A stretch of 54,297 nt of DNA from an uncultured Collinsella sp. (GCA_958427145.1 CAUAAZ010000011.1:1-54297); one strand, 5' to 3'. Counted from the first letter of the stretch, positions 1-7,862 are shown. Notes: generated by a model from the sequence alone, not told the origin. Translations and numbers: made by a program.

Positions 1-92
1 GCATCGACCTGCGCCGATGCCCCCAACGTGGACACACATTTTGTCCTATAAGCCACACGTGAGACCGTTTTAAACCGTCAGATAAATCAAAA

Positions 93-122
93 GGGTCCCG
101 GCCGAGAATTCGACCGGGACCC
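93..122 (-). terminator. Intrinsic terminator after rubredoxin gene
   Basis: The arms GGGTCCCGG and CCGGGACCC form a GC-rich hairpin. On the minus strand it is followed by TTTTGATTT. It lies about 40 bases past the rubredoxin stop codon. Upstream of it (1-90) I see no gene, only a short palindrome at 1-20. Confidence 0.8.
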
Positions 123-163
123 TTGGACAGAGCTATGTTCGGCTTTCGCCGTGTGCCTGCGAG

Positions 164-307
164 TTACTCCTCGACGAGCTCAAACTGATCGGGACCGACG
201 CCGCACACCGGGCAGACGTAGTCCTCGGGCAGCTCGGGCGTGTCGACCTCAACCTCGTAACCGCAAACGGTGCACACAAACTTATACGTCTTCTTCTCCT
301 CAGCCAT
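164..307 (-). CDS. Rubredoxin (47 aa)
   Basis: A small iron protein that carries single electrons in the cytoplasm, usually to oxygen- or peroxide-reducing enzymes. The translation has the two rubredoxin knuckles, CTVCG near residues 12-16 and CPVCG near 32-36, which supply four cysteines for one Fe(SCys)4 centre, with the expected tyrosine and aspartate between them. At 47 residues it is slightly shorter than the usual 52-54. The ATG at 305-307 is preceded by a GGAG-like ribosome site. It lies 88 bases downstream of a flavin reductase gene on the same strand. This repeats the domain order of high-molecular-weight rubredoxin (flavin domain, then rubredoxin), so the flavin reductase is the probable partner. 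That link is an inference. Confidence 0.93.
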   Translation of the reverse strand: MAEEKKTYKFVCTVCGYEVEVDTPELPEDYVCPVCGVGPDQFELVEE

Positions 308-395
308 GATGTTCTCCTCTCGAACGTGACTGCTGGTGTACTTACTTATTAGTATATATTCTCAATAACATAATGCAAGTATTTTTAGAACATTT

Positions 396-899
396 CTAGC
401 CTTGATACGACGAGGCTTTGGGCGGCGTCTTGCCCTTTAGCACCTTGTGATAGTAGTCGTACGTCAGCGGCGTCTCGTCGCTCAGGCGCTCGGCATCCTC
501 GACCTCGCCAATAAACAGCAGATGCGTGCCCACATCCACAGTGTCGATCAAACGGCAGCTAAACAGGGCCGCCGCGTGCTCGGGCACATAGGGCATGCCC
601 AGAGCCGTCTCGCGGGTCTCGTATTTGGCAAACTTGTCATAATCGCTGCTGGTGCGGAACCCAAAGTTACCGATGTAGAGCATGTCGGCGGTCTGATCGA
701 TCACGGTCAGCGCGAACGCTTTGGCCGATGCGATGACGCCCGAGGTGACATTGTCCTTGTTCACGGCAACCGAAATACGCGGCGGCATGGACGTCACCTG
801 CACCGCAGTGTTGATGACGCAGCCGGCGCGCAGCCCGTCTGCCGCGGCGCTCACCACGTACAGGCCACTCGGCATGGTAAAGAACGCAGTTTTGTCCAT
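396..899 (-). CDS. Flavin reductase-like FMN-binding protein (167 aa)
   Basis: Belongs to the flavin reductase-like split-barrel family that binds FMN and passes electrons from NAD(P)H to an acceptor. The N-terminus (TMPSGLYVVSA), the central PPRISVAVNKDN segment and the C-terminal HLLFIGEVEDAE are typical of it. The length of 167 residues equals a single flavin domain. An upstream in-frame extension exists, but the ATG at 897-899 follows AGGGGAG at good distance and begins the conserved domain. It is transcribed ahead of the rubredoxin gene. Together they look like a split high-molecular-weight rubredoxin, a class found in anaerobes as an NADH-linked electron donor for oxygen or NO reduction. 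The exact acceptor cannot be seen here. Confidence 0.85.
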   Translation of the reverse strand: MDKTAFFTMPSGLYVVSAAADGLRAGCVINTAVQVTSMPPRISVAVNKDNVTSGVIASAKAFALTVIDQTADMLYIGNFGFRTSSDYDKFAKYETRETALGMPYVPEHAAALFSCRLIDTVDVGTHLLFIGEVEDAERLSDETPLTYDYYHKVLKGKTPPKASSYQG

Positions 900-1026
900 A
901 ACGATCACTCCCCTAGCTCGGGTTGGAACCTCATGAATGTATGTACCCACAAAAAGGGCGGCACCCATAACGGACGCCGCCTTTGAGACATATGTGTCAG
1001 AACAGTAAGAAAGATGAGACGCCCGC

Positions 1027-1093
1027 AGTTGCGGTGAAATAGGGACTGAATAGCCCCTCAAACAGGCGAAACAGTCCGTATTCCACCGCAACT
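1027..1093. repeat. Palindromic repeat P1, copy 1
   Basis: Inverted arms beginning AGTTGCGGTGAAATAGGGAC and ending with the reverse complement (one base differs in the right arm) enclose a loop of about 23 bases. It ends 12 bases from the smpB stop codon. Other copies are at 10346, 11218, 51437 and a half copy at 54221. It may also help terminate smpB transcription. Confidence 0.9.
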
Positions 1094-1105
1094 TATACAG
1101 AGTGC

Positions 1106-1576
1106 CTAGCGATTGCGTTCCTTGAGCGCACGATCGATCTCGCGTTGGACATCACGCTTGGCCATGTCCTCGCGCTTGTCATAGAGCTTCTTGCCGCGAC
1201 CCAGACCCAGCAGCAGCTTTACGCGGCCGTCGGTATTAAAGTAGAGCTCCAACGGAACCAGCGCATAACCACGGTTGCGAAGTTTGCCGTCAAGAAAGTC
1301 GATCTCTTTGCGGTGCAGCAGCAGACGACGCCGACGGTCGGGATCGCGATTCCACACGCCACCATGGCTATAAGGGTGGATATGCAGGCCGACGAGCCAG
1401 CACTCCCCGCCGCGGATCAGCGCGAAGGTATCGGTTATCTGGCAGGCGCGCTCGCGAATCGACTTGACCTCGGTGCCGCTCAGTTCAATGCCACACTCAA
1501 ATGTCTCATCGATAAAGTACTCGTGATGTGCCGAGCGATTCTTGGAAATGAGCTTGCGCTCGCGCTTACTGGGCAT
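1106..1576 (-). CDS. smpB: SsrA-binding protein SmpB (156 aa)
   Basis: SmpB binds tmRNA (SsrA) and brings it to stalled ribosomes for trans-translation, which rescues the ribosome and tags the unfinished protein. The sequence shows the family hallmarks: KNRSAHHEYFIDETFECGI at the N-terminus, GTEVKSIR, the NRDPDRRRRLLLHRKEI segment and a basic tail (GLGRGKKLYDKREDMAKRD). Its 156 residues match the family. The ATG at 1574-1576 follows AAGGAGG at six bases and lies inside the end of the preceding TPR gene (11-base overlap), which suggests translational coupling. No tmRNA gene is visible in this window. A P1 palindrome follows directly. Confidence 0.96.
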   Translation of the reverse strand: MPSKRERKLISKNRSAHHEYFIDETFECGIELSGTEVKSIRERACQITDTFALIRGGECWLVGLHIHPYSHGGVWNRDPDRRRRLLLHRKEIDFLDGKLRNRGYALVPLELYFNTDGRVKLLLGLGRGKKLYDKREDMAKRDVQREIDRALKERNR

Positions 1577-2483
1577 CGCCGGCCTCCTTGGCGCCATCGG
1601 AACCCTTGCCCGTAGCTTCGCGCTTTGCCTTGCGCTCGGCATTGAGCTCGGCATCGCTCTCGCGCACCAGTTTAATAATCGCCGCGCAGGCCTCCTCGCC
1701 CACCAAGTCGCGAGCACGCACCGTCAGGCGCGTCGCCTCCTGCTTGTCGCCGTCGCTTGCAGCATCGGTCGCACACATAATCAGGCAGATGGCAATCTCG
1801 GCCGAAGGCGAGGTCGGCACGCCTTGCAGGGCCAGCTCGCCCATCACGTGCTCGTCGCTCTCCTCGACGGCATCCGGATAGGTAGTATGGATCTTGTTGA
1901 GCAGGCGCGTCGTATGCGCATCGTTGGGCGCCAGGCGCAGCGCCAGACGCGCGCAGCCCACGGCAGCCGAAATGTTCTCGGTCTCGGGCTCCAGGAAGTA
2001 CTGACCTAGATTGGCGTAAGCGCGGGCGGCGCACTTGCCATCGCTTGCACGCTCCAGCACCGAGAACGAGAGCGATGCCCACTCCTGTTTGTCCTCGAGC
2101 GCGCGGAACAGCTCGGCCAAATCCAAGCGATAGTTGCAGTTCATGGGGTCCCAACGCACAGCCTGCATCAGGGCATTGCGAGCGCTCACATAATCCTGCT
2201 GGCGAATGTAGGCAAACGCCATGTCAGAGTACAGGCGGTCAAACGGCACCTCGACCTGCACGAGCTCGCGCGGATCCTTCTCCACGCGGCGATAGGCCAA
2301 GCGCTCAAACTTGCTATCGAAGCTAAAGTATTGGCGCTTCTCCTCCGTCTTGCACTCAGCGTCGATATACTCCTCGGCGAGCTCCACCAGACGCTCCAGC
2401 AGCGGCGTCGCCGTAGCCAGGTCGCCCTGCGCCAGATAGTTCTCGGCATACGTGATGTCTTGCAAGCTGATGGGCAGGTCCAT
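1566..2483 (-). CDS. Tetratricopeptide-repeat protein (305 aa)
   Basis: A cytoplasmic helical repeat protein of unknown role. TPR-like helix pairs are visible around residues 10-45 (AENYLAQGDLATATPLLERL), 85-125 (SDMAFAYIRQQDYVSARNAL, then a WDPMNCNYR segment) and 160-195 (RAYANLGQYFLEPE). The C-terminal 40 residues are charged and low in complexity (KAKREATGKG). There is no signal peptide or membrane segment. The start at 2483 is chosen for AGGAG five bases upstream; an in-frame extension of 17 codons lacks such a site. It is co-transcribed with and overlaps smpB, which may hint at a translation-related or simply constitutive role. I cannot assign a function. Confidence 0.8.
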   Translation of the reverse strand: MDLPISLQDITYAENYLAQGDLATATPLLERLVELAEEYIDAECKTEEKRQYFSFDSKFERLAYRRVEKDPRELVQVEVPFDRLYSDMAFAYIRQQDYVSARNALMQAVRWDPMNCNYRLDLAELFRALEDKQEWASLSFSVLERASDGKCAARAYANLGQYFLEPETENISAAVGCARLALRLAPNDAHTTRLLNKIHTTYPDAVEESDEHVMGELALQGVPTSPSAEIAICLIMCATDAASDGDKQEATRLTVRARDLVGEEACAAIIKLVRESDAELNAERKAKREATGKGSDGAKEAGDAQ

Positions 2484-2543
2484 GGCTACTCCTCGATCTG
2501 AGCGAAACACGGCAGGCGCCGTATATACGGTCAATACACAAAA

Positions 2544-2567
2544 CCCGGGTCTCTTACGAGGCCCGGG
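2544..2567 (-). terminator. Intrinsic terminator of the tRNA pair
   Basis: CCCGGG and GCCCGGG arms form a short strong hairpin. The minus strand continues with TTTTGTG. It lies just after the tRNA-Glu 3' end. Confidence 0.8.
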
Positions 2568-2577
2568 CGTTCAATTT

Positions 2578-2654
2578 TGGTAGCCCGTACCAGATTCGAA
2601 CTGGTGATCTCCGCCTTGAGAGGGCGGCGTCCTAAACCGCTAGACGAACGGGCC
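2578..2654 (-). tRNA. tRNA-Glu (anticodon CTC)
   Basis: The minus strand folds into a full cloverleaf. The acceptor stem is GGCCCGT/ACGGGCT with a G-U first pair, the anticodon stem CCGCC/GGCGG has loop CTCTCAA, and the T-arm contains GTTCGAATC. The CCA end is encoded. Anticodon CTC reads GAG (Glu). It is 17 bases downstream of tRNA-Gln and probably co-transcribed with it. Confidence 0.95.
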
Positions 2655-2671
2655 ATATGTAGCAAATGCAA

Positions 2672-2745
2672 TGGCTGGGATGGAGGGAGTCGAACCCCCA
2701 TTGACGGAACCAGAATCCGCTGTCCTGCCATTAGACGACATCCCA
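2672..2745 (-). tRNA. tRNA-Gln (anticodon CTG)
   Basis: The cloverleaf has acceptor TGGGATG/CATCCCA, discriminator G, an encoded CCA end, the T-arm element GTTCGACTC and an anticodon loop TTCTGGT. Anticodon CTG reads CAG (Gln). It is the first gene of the pair. Confidence 0.95.
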
Positions 2746-2789
2746 ATGACTGCATCGCTGCGCTCGGCTGTGCCTTTGCGCAAGAAAGA

Positions 2790-2818
2790 AATATACGGGA
2801 AGTCCCGCCGTGACGCAA
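2790..2818 (-). promoter_or_regulatory. Promoter of the tRNA-Gln/tRNA-Glu unit
   Basis: On the minus strand, TTGCGT (2813-2818) and TATATT (2790-2795) are separated by exactly 17 bases. The -10 is about 45 bases upstream of the first tRNA. This fits a sigma-70-type promoter. Confidence 0.65.
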
Positions 2819-3010
2819 GCCCTAATTTTGACTTTTTTGAAATTCAGTCAAATACGGCCAACACGTGAAGGACCTGTGAAGCACCAGCGACACCTACGGC
2901 GTCAAAGCCCGTAAAACATCCCACATCTACCGCTGGTAGATTACAACAATGCAGCACTCACGGCTGATGGCACAATCGAACCGTCATCATTGCACGGATA
3001 TCGAGGCGCC

Positions 3011-3421
3011 ATGGACGAAGAGCTTGATTACCTATGGGAGACCCTGGGCCTCGAGATCACTGCTGACCTTTGGCCCGAACGGGACAAAATTCACCCCACG
3101 TTACGCCCCGCCATTACTGTGGTGCAGGCAAAATACCGCCGTGCATCCTTTTTGATCATGCGGATGTCATGGCACGCGGGACTCCCCGACCTTAAACGAA
3201 TCCAGGCAAGCCTCGTCGAGCTGTCCGGTATGCCGACCGTCATATCCGAGGCACACCTGGAGCAGCGCCAGCGTGAGCGACTGCAACAGCAGCGGATTCC
3301 CTTTATCTGCCCCGGTATTCAGGCATATCTGCCCTTTATGGACGAAGAGTACTGGAGCGGCAAGCCCAACAAGCACGTAAAGGTCTACGATCCGCACGAA
3401 TGGGCACAGCTTGAGGATTAG
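3011..3421 (+). CDS. Protein of unknown function, possibly truncated (136 aa)
   Basis: I do not recognise this protein with confidence. The frame stays open upstream to 2915 without a good start. ATG 3011 has only a weak GAGG close by, so the true N-terminus may be missing. The segment QRQRERLQQQRIPFICPG followed by YLPFM resembles the N-terminal module of some MarR-like winged-helix proteins, but the winged helix itself is absent. It may therefore be a stand-alone relative or a remnant. It is soluble, with no signal peptide. It faces the arsC-like gene tail to tail, with an array of palindromes between the two stop codons. Confidence 0.5.
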   Translation: MDEELDYLWETLGLEITADLWPERDKIHPTLRPAITVVQAKYRRASFLIMRMSWHAGLPDLKRIQASLVELSGMPTVISEAHLEQRQRERLQQQRIPFICPGIQAYLPFMDEEYWSGKPNKHVKVYDPHEWAQLED

Positions 3422-3462
3422 CGCATATGCCCGCCAGCCGGGATAGTGCGCATGCCCGCCAA

Positions 3463-3635
3463 CCGGAAAGCTCATCCCGGAATTTACGTCCAGAACGGGA
3501 CGCGCTTTCCCCTAGAGGCCCCAAACGGAAACCGTATCCCGGATTTCGCGCTCAAACTGGGATACGGTTTCCGCTAGCCCCTTCAACCGGAAACTGCGTC
3601 CCGGAATCCGAGCTCAAAACGGGACGCACTTTCCG
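3463..3635. repeat. Three tandem palindromic units
   Basis: Units at 3463-3512, 3526-3573 and 3587-3635 (period about 61) each form a hairpin. The arms are of the type CGGAAACYGYRTCCC and GGGAYRCGSTTTCCG around a 10-15 base loop containing a CGCTCAAA-like stretch. The arms differ between units but remain mutually complementary. The array fills the space between two convergent stop codons. Confidence 0.88.
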
Positions 3636-3641
3636 CAGCTG

Positions 3642-4001
3642 CTACAGCAACGCCTCGGCCCAAGCCGCTTCCCTAAAGCCAGGAATCGCAAAGTCGTCGC
3701 CCACCAGCAGCGGACGCTTGACCAGCATGCCGTCGGTCGCCAGCAGCTCGTAGCATTCCCGATCCGTCATGCCCGCATCCAGACGCGCCTTCAGGCCCAG
3801 CTCTCGATATTTCATGCCCGACGAATTAAAGAAGCGCCGCACCGGCAGCCCCGAACGAGCAATCCAGGTCGCAAGCTCATCAGCCGTGGGATTGTCCAAA
3901 ACGATATCGCGGTCGATATACTCTACCCCATGTTCGTCCAGCCATGCCTTGGCCTTCTTACAGGTCGAGCACTTGGGATATTCAACAAACAATACCGCCA
4001 T
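3642..4001 (-). CDS. ArsC/Spx-family thioredoxin-fold protein (119 aa)
   Basis: A small thioredoxin-like protein of the arsenate reductase (ArsC)/Spx superfamily. It has the redox motif CSTC at residues 11-14 (EYPKCSTCKKAKAWL), the VEYIDRDIV strand and the ending LVKRPLLVGDDFAIPGF, which is typical of this group. The 119 residues match YusI/YffB-like members. The ATG at 3999-4001 with AAGGAAA upstream is preferred over a longer frame that runs into the next gene. The family includes arsenate reductases that use glutaredoxin or thioredoxin as well as RNA-polymerase regulators (Spx, MgsR). No arsenic operon genes are nearby, so a reductase role in arsenic resistance is unproven. Confidence 0.85.
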   Translation of the reverse strand: MAVLFVEYPKCSTCKKAKAWLDEHGVEYIDRDIVLDNPTADELATWIARSGLPVRRFFNSSGMKYRELGLKARLDAGMTDRECYELLATDGMLVKRPLLVGDDFAIPGFREAAWAEALL

Positions 4002-4123
4002 GGGATTTCCTTTCTTAGAGAAAACAGGTGTATGGAAAACTGCACATCGACGACCGCTCGCGATTGCAGCCGTTATTGTAGTCAATGTCGAAGCATAGGC
4101 AGTCGCGATGTCTCGTCTTAAGG

Positions 4124-4705
4124 CTAGCGCCTCGCATGGGCGCCGATCGGCCGAGTCGCATGGCGTACCAACGCCGCTGCCAGCAATACCGACAGCATGG
4201 CGGTGACATAGCCCGCAGCATCGAATCCTAAATCGATAACGTCGAAATGCCTGCCGGGAACAAAGATCTTGTGTACCTGATCGCCAACGGAGCAGGCGGC
4301 GCAAAAGAGCAATACGGGCACGCAACGGGAGCATACGCTCCACGGACGCCTGGAAAAGCAGACCACGACCACCGAGGCGAACAATCCGACGAAGAAAAAC
4401 TCTACGGTATGGGCAACGCGACGGACGTTTGTGCCCACCCACATGCGAATGGAAGCAAGTCGGCCAGACCGGACATTCGAGGCAGCCGAATCGGCGCCCC
4501 CGGTCATTCCGTTCTCCGTCTGGGCTTCACCCGTGGCATCGGTAGCCTGAACGCCCGTAGCCTGACCCTCCACCACACGCGCGGTGGACTCGCTCAGCAA
4601 CGACGTCTGCACCGCGTTTTGCTCCGTCAGCACCCAGATGCCCGCCAGCGTTGCAGCGAACAGAACGACCGCGGTCCATCCGATTATTTGTTTTACGCGC
4701 GCCAA
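4124..4705 (-). CDS. VanZ-like membrane protein (193 aa)
   Basis: An integral membrane protein of the VanZ-like family. There is an N-terminal membrane segment (residues 5-23), a Ser/Thr/Ala-rich extracellular stretch of about 50 residues, and then the family core AHTVEFFFVGLFAS with further membrane helices and a SVGDQVHKIFVPGR loop. VanZ itself gives low-level teicoplanin resistance; most homologues have no known role. The start is taken as TTG at 4703-4705 because GGAGG lies seven bases upstream and inside the longer ATG-initiated frame. No vancomycin-resistance genes accompany it. Confidence 0.82.
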   Translation of the reverse strand: MARVKQIIGWTAVVLFAATLAGIWVLTEQNAVQTSLLSESTARVVEGQATGVQATDATGEAQTENGMTGGADSAASNVRSGRLASIRMWVGTNVRRVAHTVEFFFVGLFASVVVVCFSRRPWSVCSRCVPVLLFCAACSVGDQVHKIFVPGRHFDVIDLGFDAAGYVTAMLSVLLAAALVRHATRPIGAHARR

Positions 4706-4809
4706 GGGCCAACCTCCTTTTTTGAATATCAGCGAGTGTAGCCCCAAATGACATCGTCACCGTATCAAAATTTGAATCGCAACAGGAAGCGACAAAGCGA
4801 CGCAAACCC

Positions 4810-5415
4810 CTACCCCGCCTCGCGCATCCAGCGATCGAACGTCCCCACGCACACGCCCAGGCACTTTGCTGCTTGGCTGCGGGTAATATCGCCTGCCTCA
4901 TAGCTATCGCGCACCAGCTCAAACTGAGGAGGGCACGGCTTGCGAGGTCGACCGAAACGGACCCCTCGCGCCCGCGCCGCTGCAATTCCCTCCGCTTGGC
5001 GCCGATGGATATTCTCGCGCTCCACCTGCGCCACGTAGCTCAGCAGTTGCAGCACAATATCGGCAATCAGGACGTTGGTCACATCCGGCGCGCCGCTGGC
5101 CCTAGCGCGCGTGTCAAGCAATGGCATGTCCAACACCACAATGGCAACCCCGAGCTCCTTGGTAATGCGTCGCCATTCCTCAAGAATCTCGGAGTAATTA
5201 CGGCCAAGTCGGTCGATAGAAAGCACCACCAGCACGTCCCCGTCTCCCAGGACGTGCAGCAGCTCGCGATAACGCGGTCGATCGAAGTCCTTGCCGCTCG
5301 CATGGTCGGCATAAATATTCGCCGAGCCCACGCCATAGGCGCCCAGCGCATCCAGCTGCCGATTCAGGTTCTGATCGCGCGAACTCACCCGCGCATAACC
5401 GTACACCGTCGCCAT
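4810..5415 (-). CDS. Small serine recombinase, resolvase/invertase family (201 aa)
   Basis: A site-specific DNA recombinase. The catalytic N-domain begins MATVYGYARVSSRDQN, with the nucleophile serine near residue 11, and includes SIDRLGRN. The long helix AQVERENIHRRQAEGIAAAR leads to a C-terminal helix-turn-helix (RSQAAKCLGVCVGTFDRW). The length is that of Hin/Tn3-type enzymes. The ATG at 5413-5415 is preferred over an upstream ATG because the domain begins there. No transposase or invertible gene is adjacent. A palindromic element (5433-5475) sits directly upstream and has a second copy near secA. Whether the recombinase acts on it is speculation. Confidence 0.88.
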   Translation of the reverse strand: MATVYGYARVSSRDQNLNRQLDALGAYGVGSANIYADHASGKDFDRPRYRELLHVLGDGDVLVVLSIDRLGRNYSEILEEWRRITKELGVAIVVLDMPLLDTRARASGAPDVTNVLIADIVLQLLSYVAQVERENIHRRQAEGIAAARARGVRFGRPRKPCPPQFELVRDSYEAGDITRSQAAKCLGVCVGTFDRWMREAG

Positions 5416-5432
5416 CTCATCCCCGCTTTCTT

Positions 5433-5475
5433 GTAAACCTGCCAAAAGGGACAGGTTTATTTTGGTAGGTTTTAC
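5433..5475. repeat. Palindromic repeat P2, copy 1 (GGGAC-core hairpin)
   Basis: The arms ACCTGCCAAAA and TTTTGGTAGGT enclose the core GGGACAGGTTTA. It lies 18 bases upstream of the serine recombinase start. A near-identical element is at 18504-18538. Confidence 0.85.
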
Positions 5476-5538
5476 CTCTCAAATAGCAGGTAAGCGGGCG
5501 GCCGAGCAGACGGCAAGGTAGTCACGATTCAAATGCGA

Positions 5539-5562
5539 AGGGCGGTCCCGAAAGGCCGCCCT
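5539..5562 (-). terminator. Hairpin downstream of rnr
   Basis: AGGGCGG and CCGCCCT arms form a stable hairpin about 30 bases past the rnr stop codon. There is no clear T-run, so it may be a weak terminator or an RNA 3' end stabiliser. Confidence 0.5.
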
Positions 5563-5591
5563 CCGCTCCCCCACCATGAGTCGGGATTTGG

Positions 5592-7727
5592 CTAATGGAT
5601 AAGCTTAAAGTCCAAGTGCCCACGCGTGGTATTGACGCGCGAGACCTCGACAATCACGCGCTGACCCAGTTCATAGCGAGTCCCCGTGTCGGCGCCCGTC
5701 AGCGTAAGCGCGTCCTCGTCAAACTCGAACCACTCGTTGCCCAGGCTCTTGATCGAAACCAAGCCTTCGACCTGCGTTAGGTCCAAGCGCACAAAGAGGC
5801 CCATGCTGCTAACCCACGAGACGGTTCCGGCATAGCGCTCGCCCAGACGGTCCTCATAGTACTGGGCAATCTTGATCTTTTGCGTCGCATGGCTGGCGGC
5901 ATCTGCCGCGCGCTCGGCATCGCTACATGCGCGGCAGATCTGCGGCAGAATGCGCGGTAGCGACTCGCGCCCCTTGCCGATCAGCCGCGGCGTACGGACC
6001 AAGGCGTCCTTGCCGCCGAGCTGCTCATAGGCCAACTGCAGTTTGAGCACGCGGTGCACCACCAGATCGGGGTAGCGACGGATGGGACTCGTAAAGTGAC
6101 AGTAGCACGGCGCGGCGAGCGCAAAGTGGCCCTCGTTGCGCGGCTTGTACAGCGCGCGCTGCATGCTGCGCAGAAGCAGCGTGTTGACGAGCGGTGCGTT
6201 GGCCGTACCGGCGGCAGCATCAACTGCAGCCTGCAGCTCATCGGGGCTCCCCAGGGCAATACCGGCAGCACGGCGATCGTCGATGATGCCTAGCTGCGCC
6301 AGCGCAACGGCGGCACCGTGCAGGCTATCGGGGCTCGGATCCTCATGCACGCGATAGCAGGCCTCGATATCACGGTCTGCCAGCCACTCTGCAACGCACT
6401 CGTTGGCGAGCAGCATGGCTTCCTCGATAAGCGACGTGGCACACGAACGCTCACGCGCCACAATCTGCACGGGCACTCCGTCCTCATCCAATAGAGCACG
6501 AATCTCGGCCGTGTCAAAATCGACCGAGCCGCGGGCGCGACGGATACGACGGCGAAGTTCGGCGAGTTCGTTGGCGGCGACAAGGAAATCGCAGAGGTCG
6601 ACGTTGTAGCCGCGGGCGACCTCCTCGCACGCAAGACCGCGCTCAAGCGCTTCCTCGCGCGAGGTCTCGGCAGCCGCAACATCCTCGGCCGCACCCTCCA
6701 GCACCGAATACTCAACCGCGCCGGCACGCACCAGCAGCGCCTCGGCGCCGTCATAGTCCATACGCACACGCGAGCGAATCACGCTGGGGTACGGATCGTA
6801 ATGCCGCACGCGACCCTGTGCATCGAGCTCAATGTCAACGGTAAACGCAAGACGGTCCTCGTCAGGGCGAAGCGAGCACAGGTCACAGGACAGGCGTTCG
6901 GGCAGCATGGGAAGCACGCGATCGGCCAGATACACCGATGTCGTACGATGGCGAGCCTCAAGATCGATATGCCCGTCCCAAGCCACATAGTGTGAAACGT
7001 CGGCGATATGCACACCCAGCTTGTAGCCACCCTCGGGCGTGCGCTCCAGCGAAATGGCGTCGTCAAAGTCGCGCGCGTCGACTGGGTCGATCGTGATGAC
7101 AAAGCGGTCGCGCAGATCGCGGCGGAGCGGGTCCTTAAGCGCCGCGGACACATCGAGCGAAAGCCCCTCGGCCTCGTCCAGCGCGGCCTCGGGATAGCTA
7201 TCGGTATAGCCGTAACGCGCCATCACATATTGAACGCCCAAATCGGGCGCGTCATCTCCGCCAATGCGGCGCTCGATCGTCACGGTACCCGATTCCAAGC
7301 GCGTCGGGTAGGTCAAAATGCGCGCGACAACAGCATCACCCGGGTGGACACCCAGACGATCCGCCGAGGTATCCTCGGGCAGAATGAAGAAGTCGGCCTT
7401 CAGACGCGAATCGAGCGGCTCGATCACACCGAGCGGACCGGCGGTCTGGTACGTGCCCACCACGCTTATGGCTGCACGCTCAACCACGCTTTCGATCACG
7501 GCGCGCCGCTCACCGTGCGGGCTGTTCTTAATGCTCACGGCAACGGTATCGCCATCCATGATCTCGCGCTTACCGCGGCCCATGACCTTGTAGTCGCCGT
7601 TTTCGGTTACAACGTAGGCGCTATGCTCATGGAGCTGCACGCGCCCGGTCAGGCTCGGACGGCGTTCGCTGCGCACCGGCCCGCGCTGATTGCGAGCCCC
7701 ACGCTTATGCTTGTTATTGCGCCCCAT
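5592..7727 (-). CDS. rnr: Ribonuclease R (RNB-family exoribonuclease, 711 aa)
   Basis: A 3'-to-5' exoribonuclease that degrades structured RNA and works with SmpB-tmRNA in quality control. Cold-shock-like OB domains occupy the first 190 residues. The RNB catalytic domain follows, with the metal-binding motif DPVDARDFDDAIS around residue 215 and HFTSPIRRYPDLVVHR near residue 565. A C-terminal S1 domain (AGTVSWVSSMGLFVRLD) completes the enzyme. The N-terminus is basic (MGRNNKHKRGARNQRG). The ATG follows AGGAGG at four bases. In many bacteria rnr is next to smpB; here it is separated from it by accessory genes. It lies downstream of ftsX. Confidence 0.95.
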   Translation of the reverse strand: MGRNNKHKRGARNQRGPVRSERRPSLTGRVQLHEHSAYVVTENGDYKVMGRGKREIMDGDTVAVSIKNSPHGERRAVIESVVERAAISVVGTYQTAGPLGVIEPLDSRLKADFFILPEDTSADRLGVHPGDAVVARILTYPTRLESGTVTIERRIGGDDAPDLGVQYVMARYGYTDSYPEAALDEAEGLSLDVSAALKDPLRRDLRDRFVITIDPVDARDFDDAISLERTPEGGYKLGVHIADVSHYVAWDGHIDLEARHRTTSVYLADRVLPMLPERLSCDLCSLRPDEDRLAFTVDIELDAQGRVRHYDPYPSVIRSRVRMDYDGAEALLVRAGAVEYSVLEGAAEDVAAAETSREEALERGLACEEVARGYNVDLCDFLVAANELAELRRRIRRARGSVDFDTAEIRALLDEDGVPVQIVARERSCATSLIEEAMLLANECVAEWLADRDIEACYRVHEDPSPDSLHGAAVALAQLGIIDDRRAAGIALGSPDELQAAVDAAAGTANAPLVNTLLLRSMQRALYKPRNEGHFALAAPCYCHFTSPIRRYPDLVVHRVLKLQLAYEQLGGKDALVRTPRLIGKGRESLPRILPQICRACSDAERAADAASHATQKIKIAQYYEDRLGERYAGTVSWVSSMGLFVRLDLTQVEGLVSIKSLGNEWFEFDEDALTLTGADTGTRYELGQRVIVEVSRVNTTRGHLDFKLIH

Positions 7728-7809
7728 GGCGCCTCCTAACTATCGATTGCGAACTCCAAAGAGTCTACCCAAATGATTCGCTTTCCTGCCGTCCCCTAGG
7801 GATCAAAAA

Positions 7810-7838
7810 ACGGGCCGCCCCATAAGAGACGACCCGTT
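7810..7838 (-). terminator. Intrinsic terminator of ftsEX
   Basis: ACGGG and CCCGT arms (with an interior G-rich part) form a hairpin followed on the minus strand by seven T residues. It sits 25 bases past the ftsX stop codon. Confidence 0.85.
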
Positions 7839-7862
7839 GGAAGGGATGAATTCCAAGCATGC

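Noticed and set aside
2578..2745. tRNA-associated integration site for the 19.4-26.6 kb island
   Set aside because: Neither tRNA 3' end matches the 64-bp direct repeats, and the locus is far from the island.
3463..3635. CRISPR array
   Set aside because: The units are palindromic, contiguous and variable, with no constant repeat and spacer alternation, and no cas genes are near.
3642..4001. Arsenic resistance operon
   Set aside because: The ArsC/Spx-like gene has no arsR, arsB or acr3 neighbour, and the family includes many proteins unrelated to arsenic.
4124..4705. Glycopeptide resistance locus
   Set aside because: A VanZ-like protein alone does not indicate vancomycin resistance; no vanHAX genes are present.
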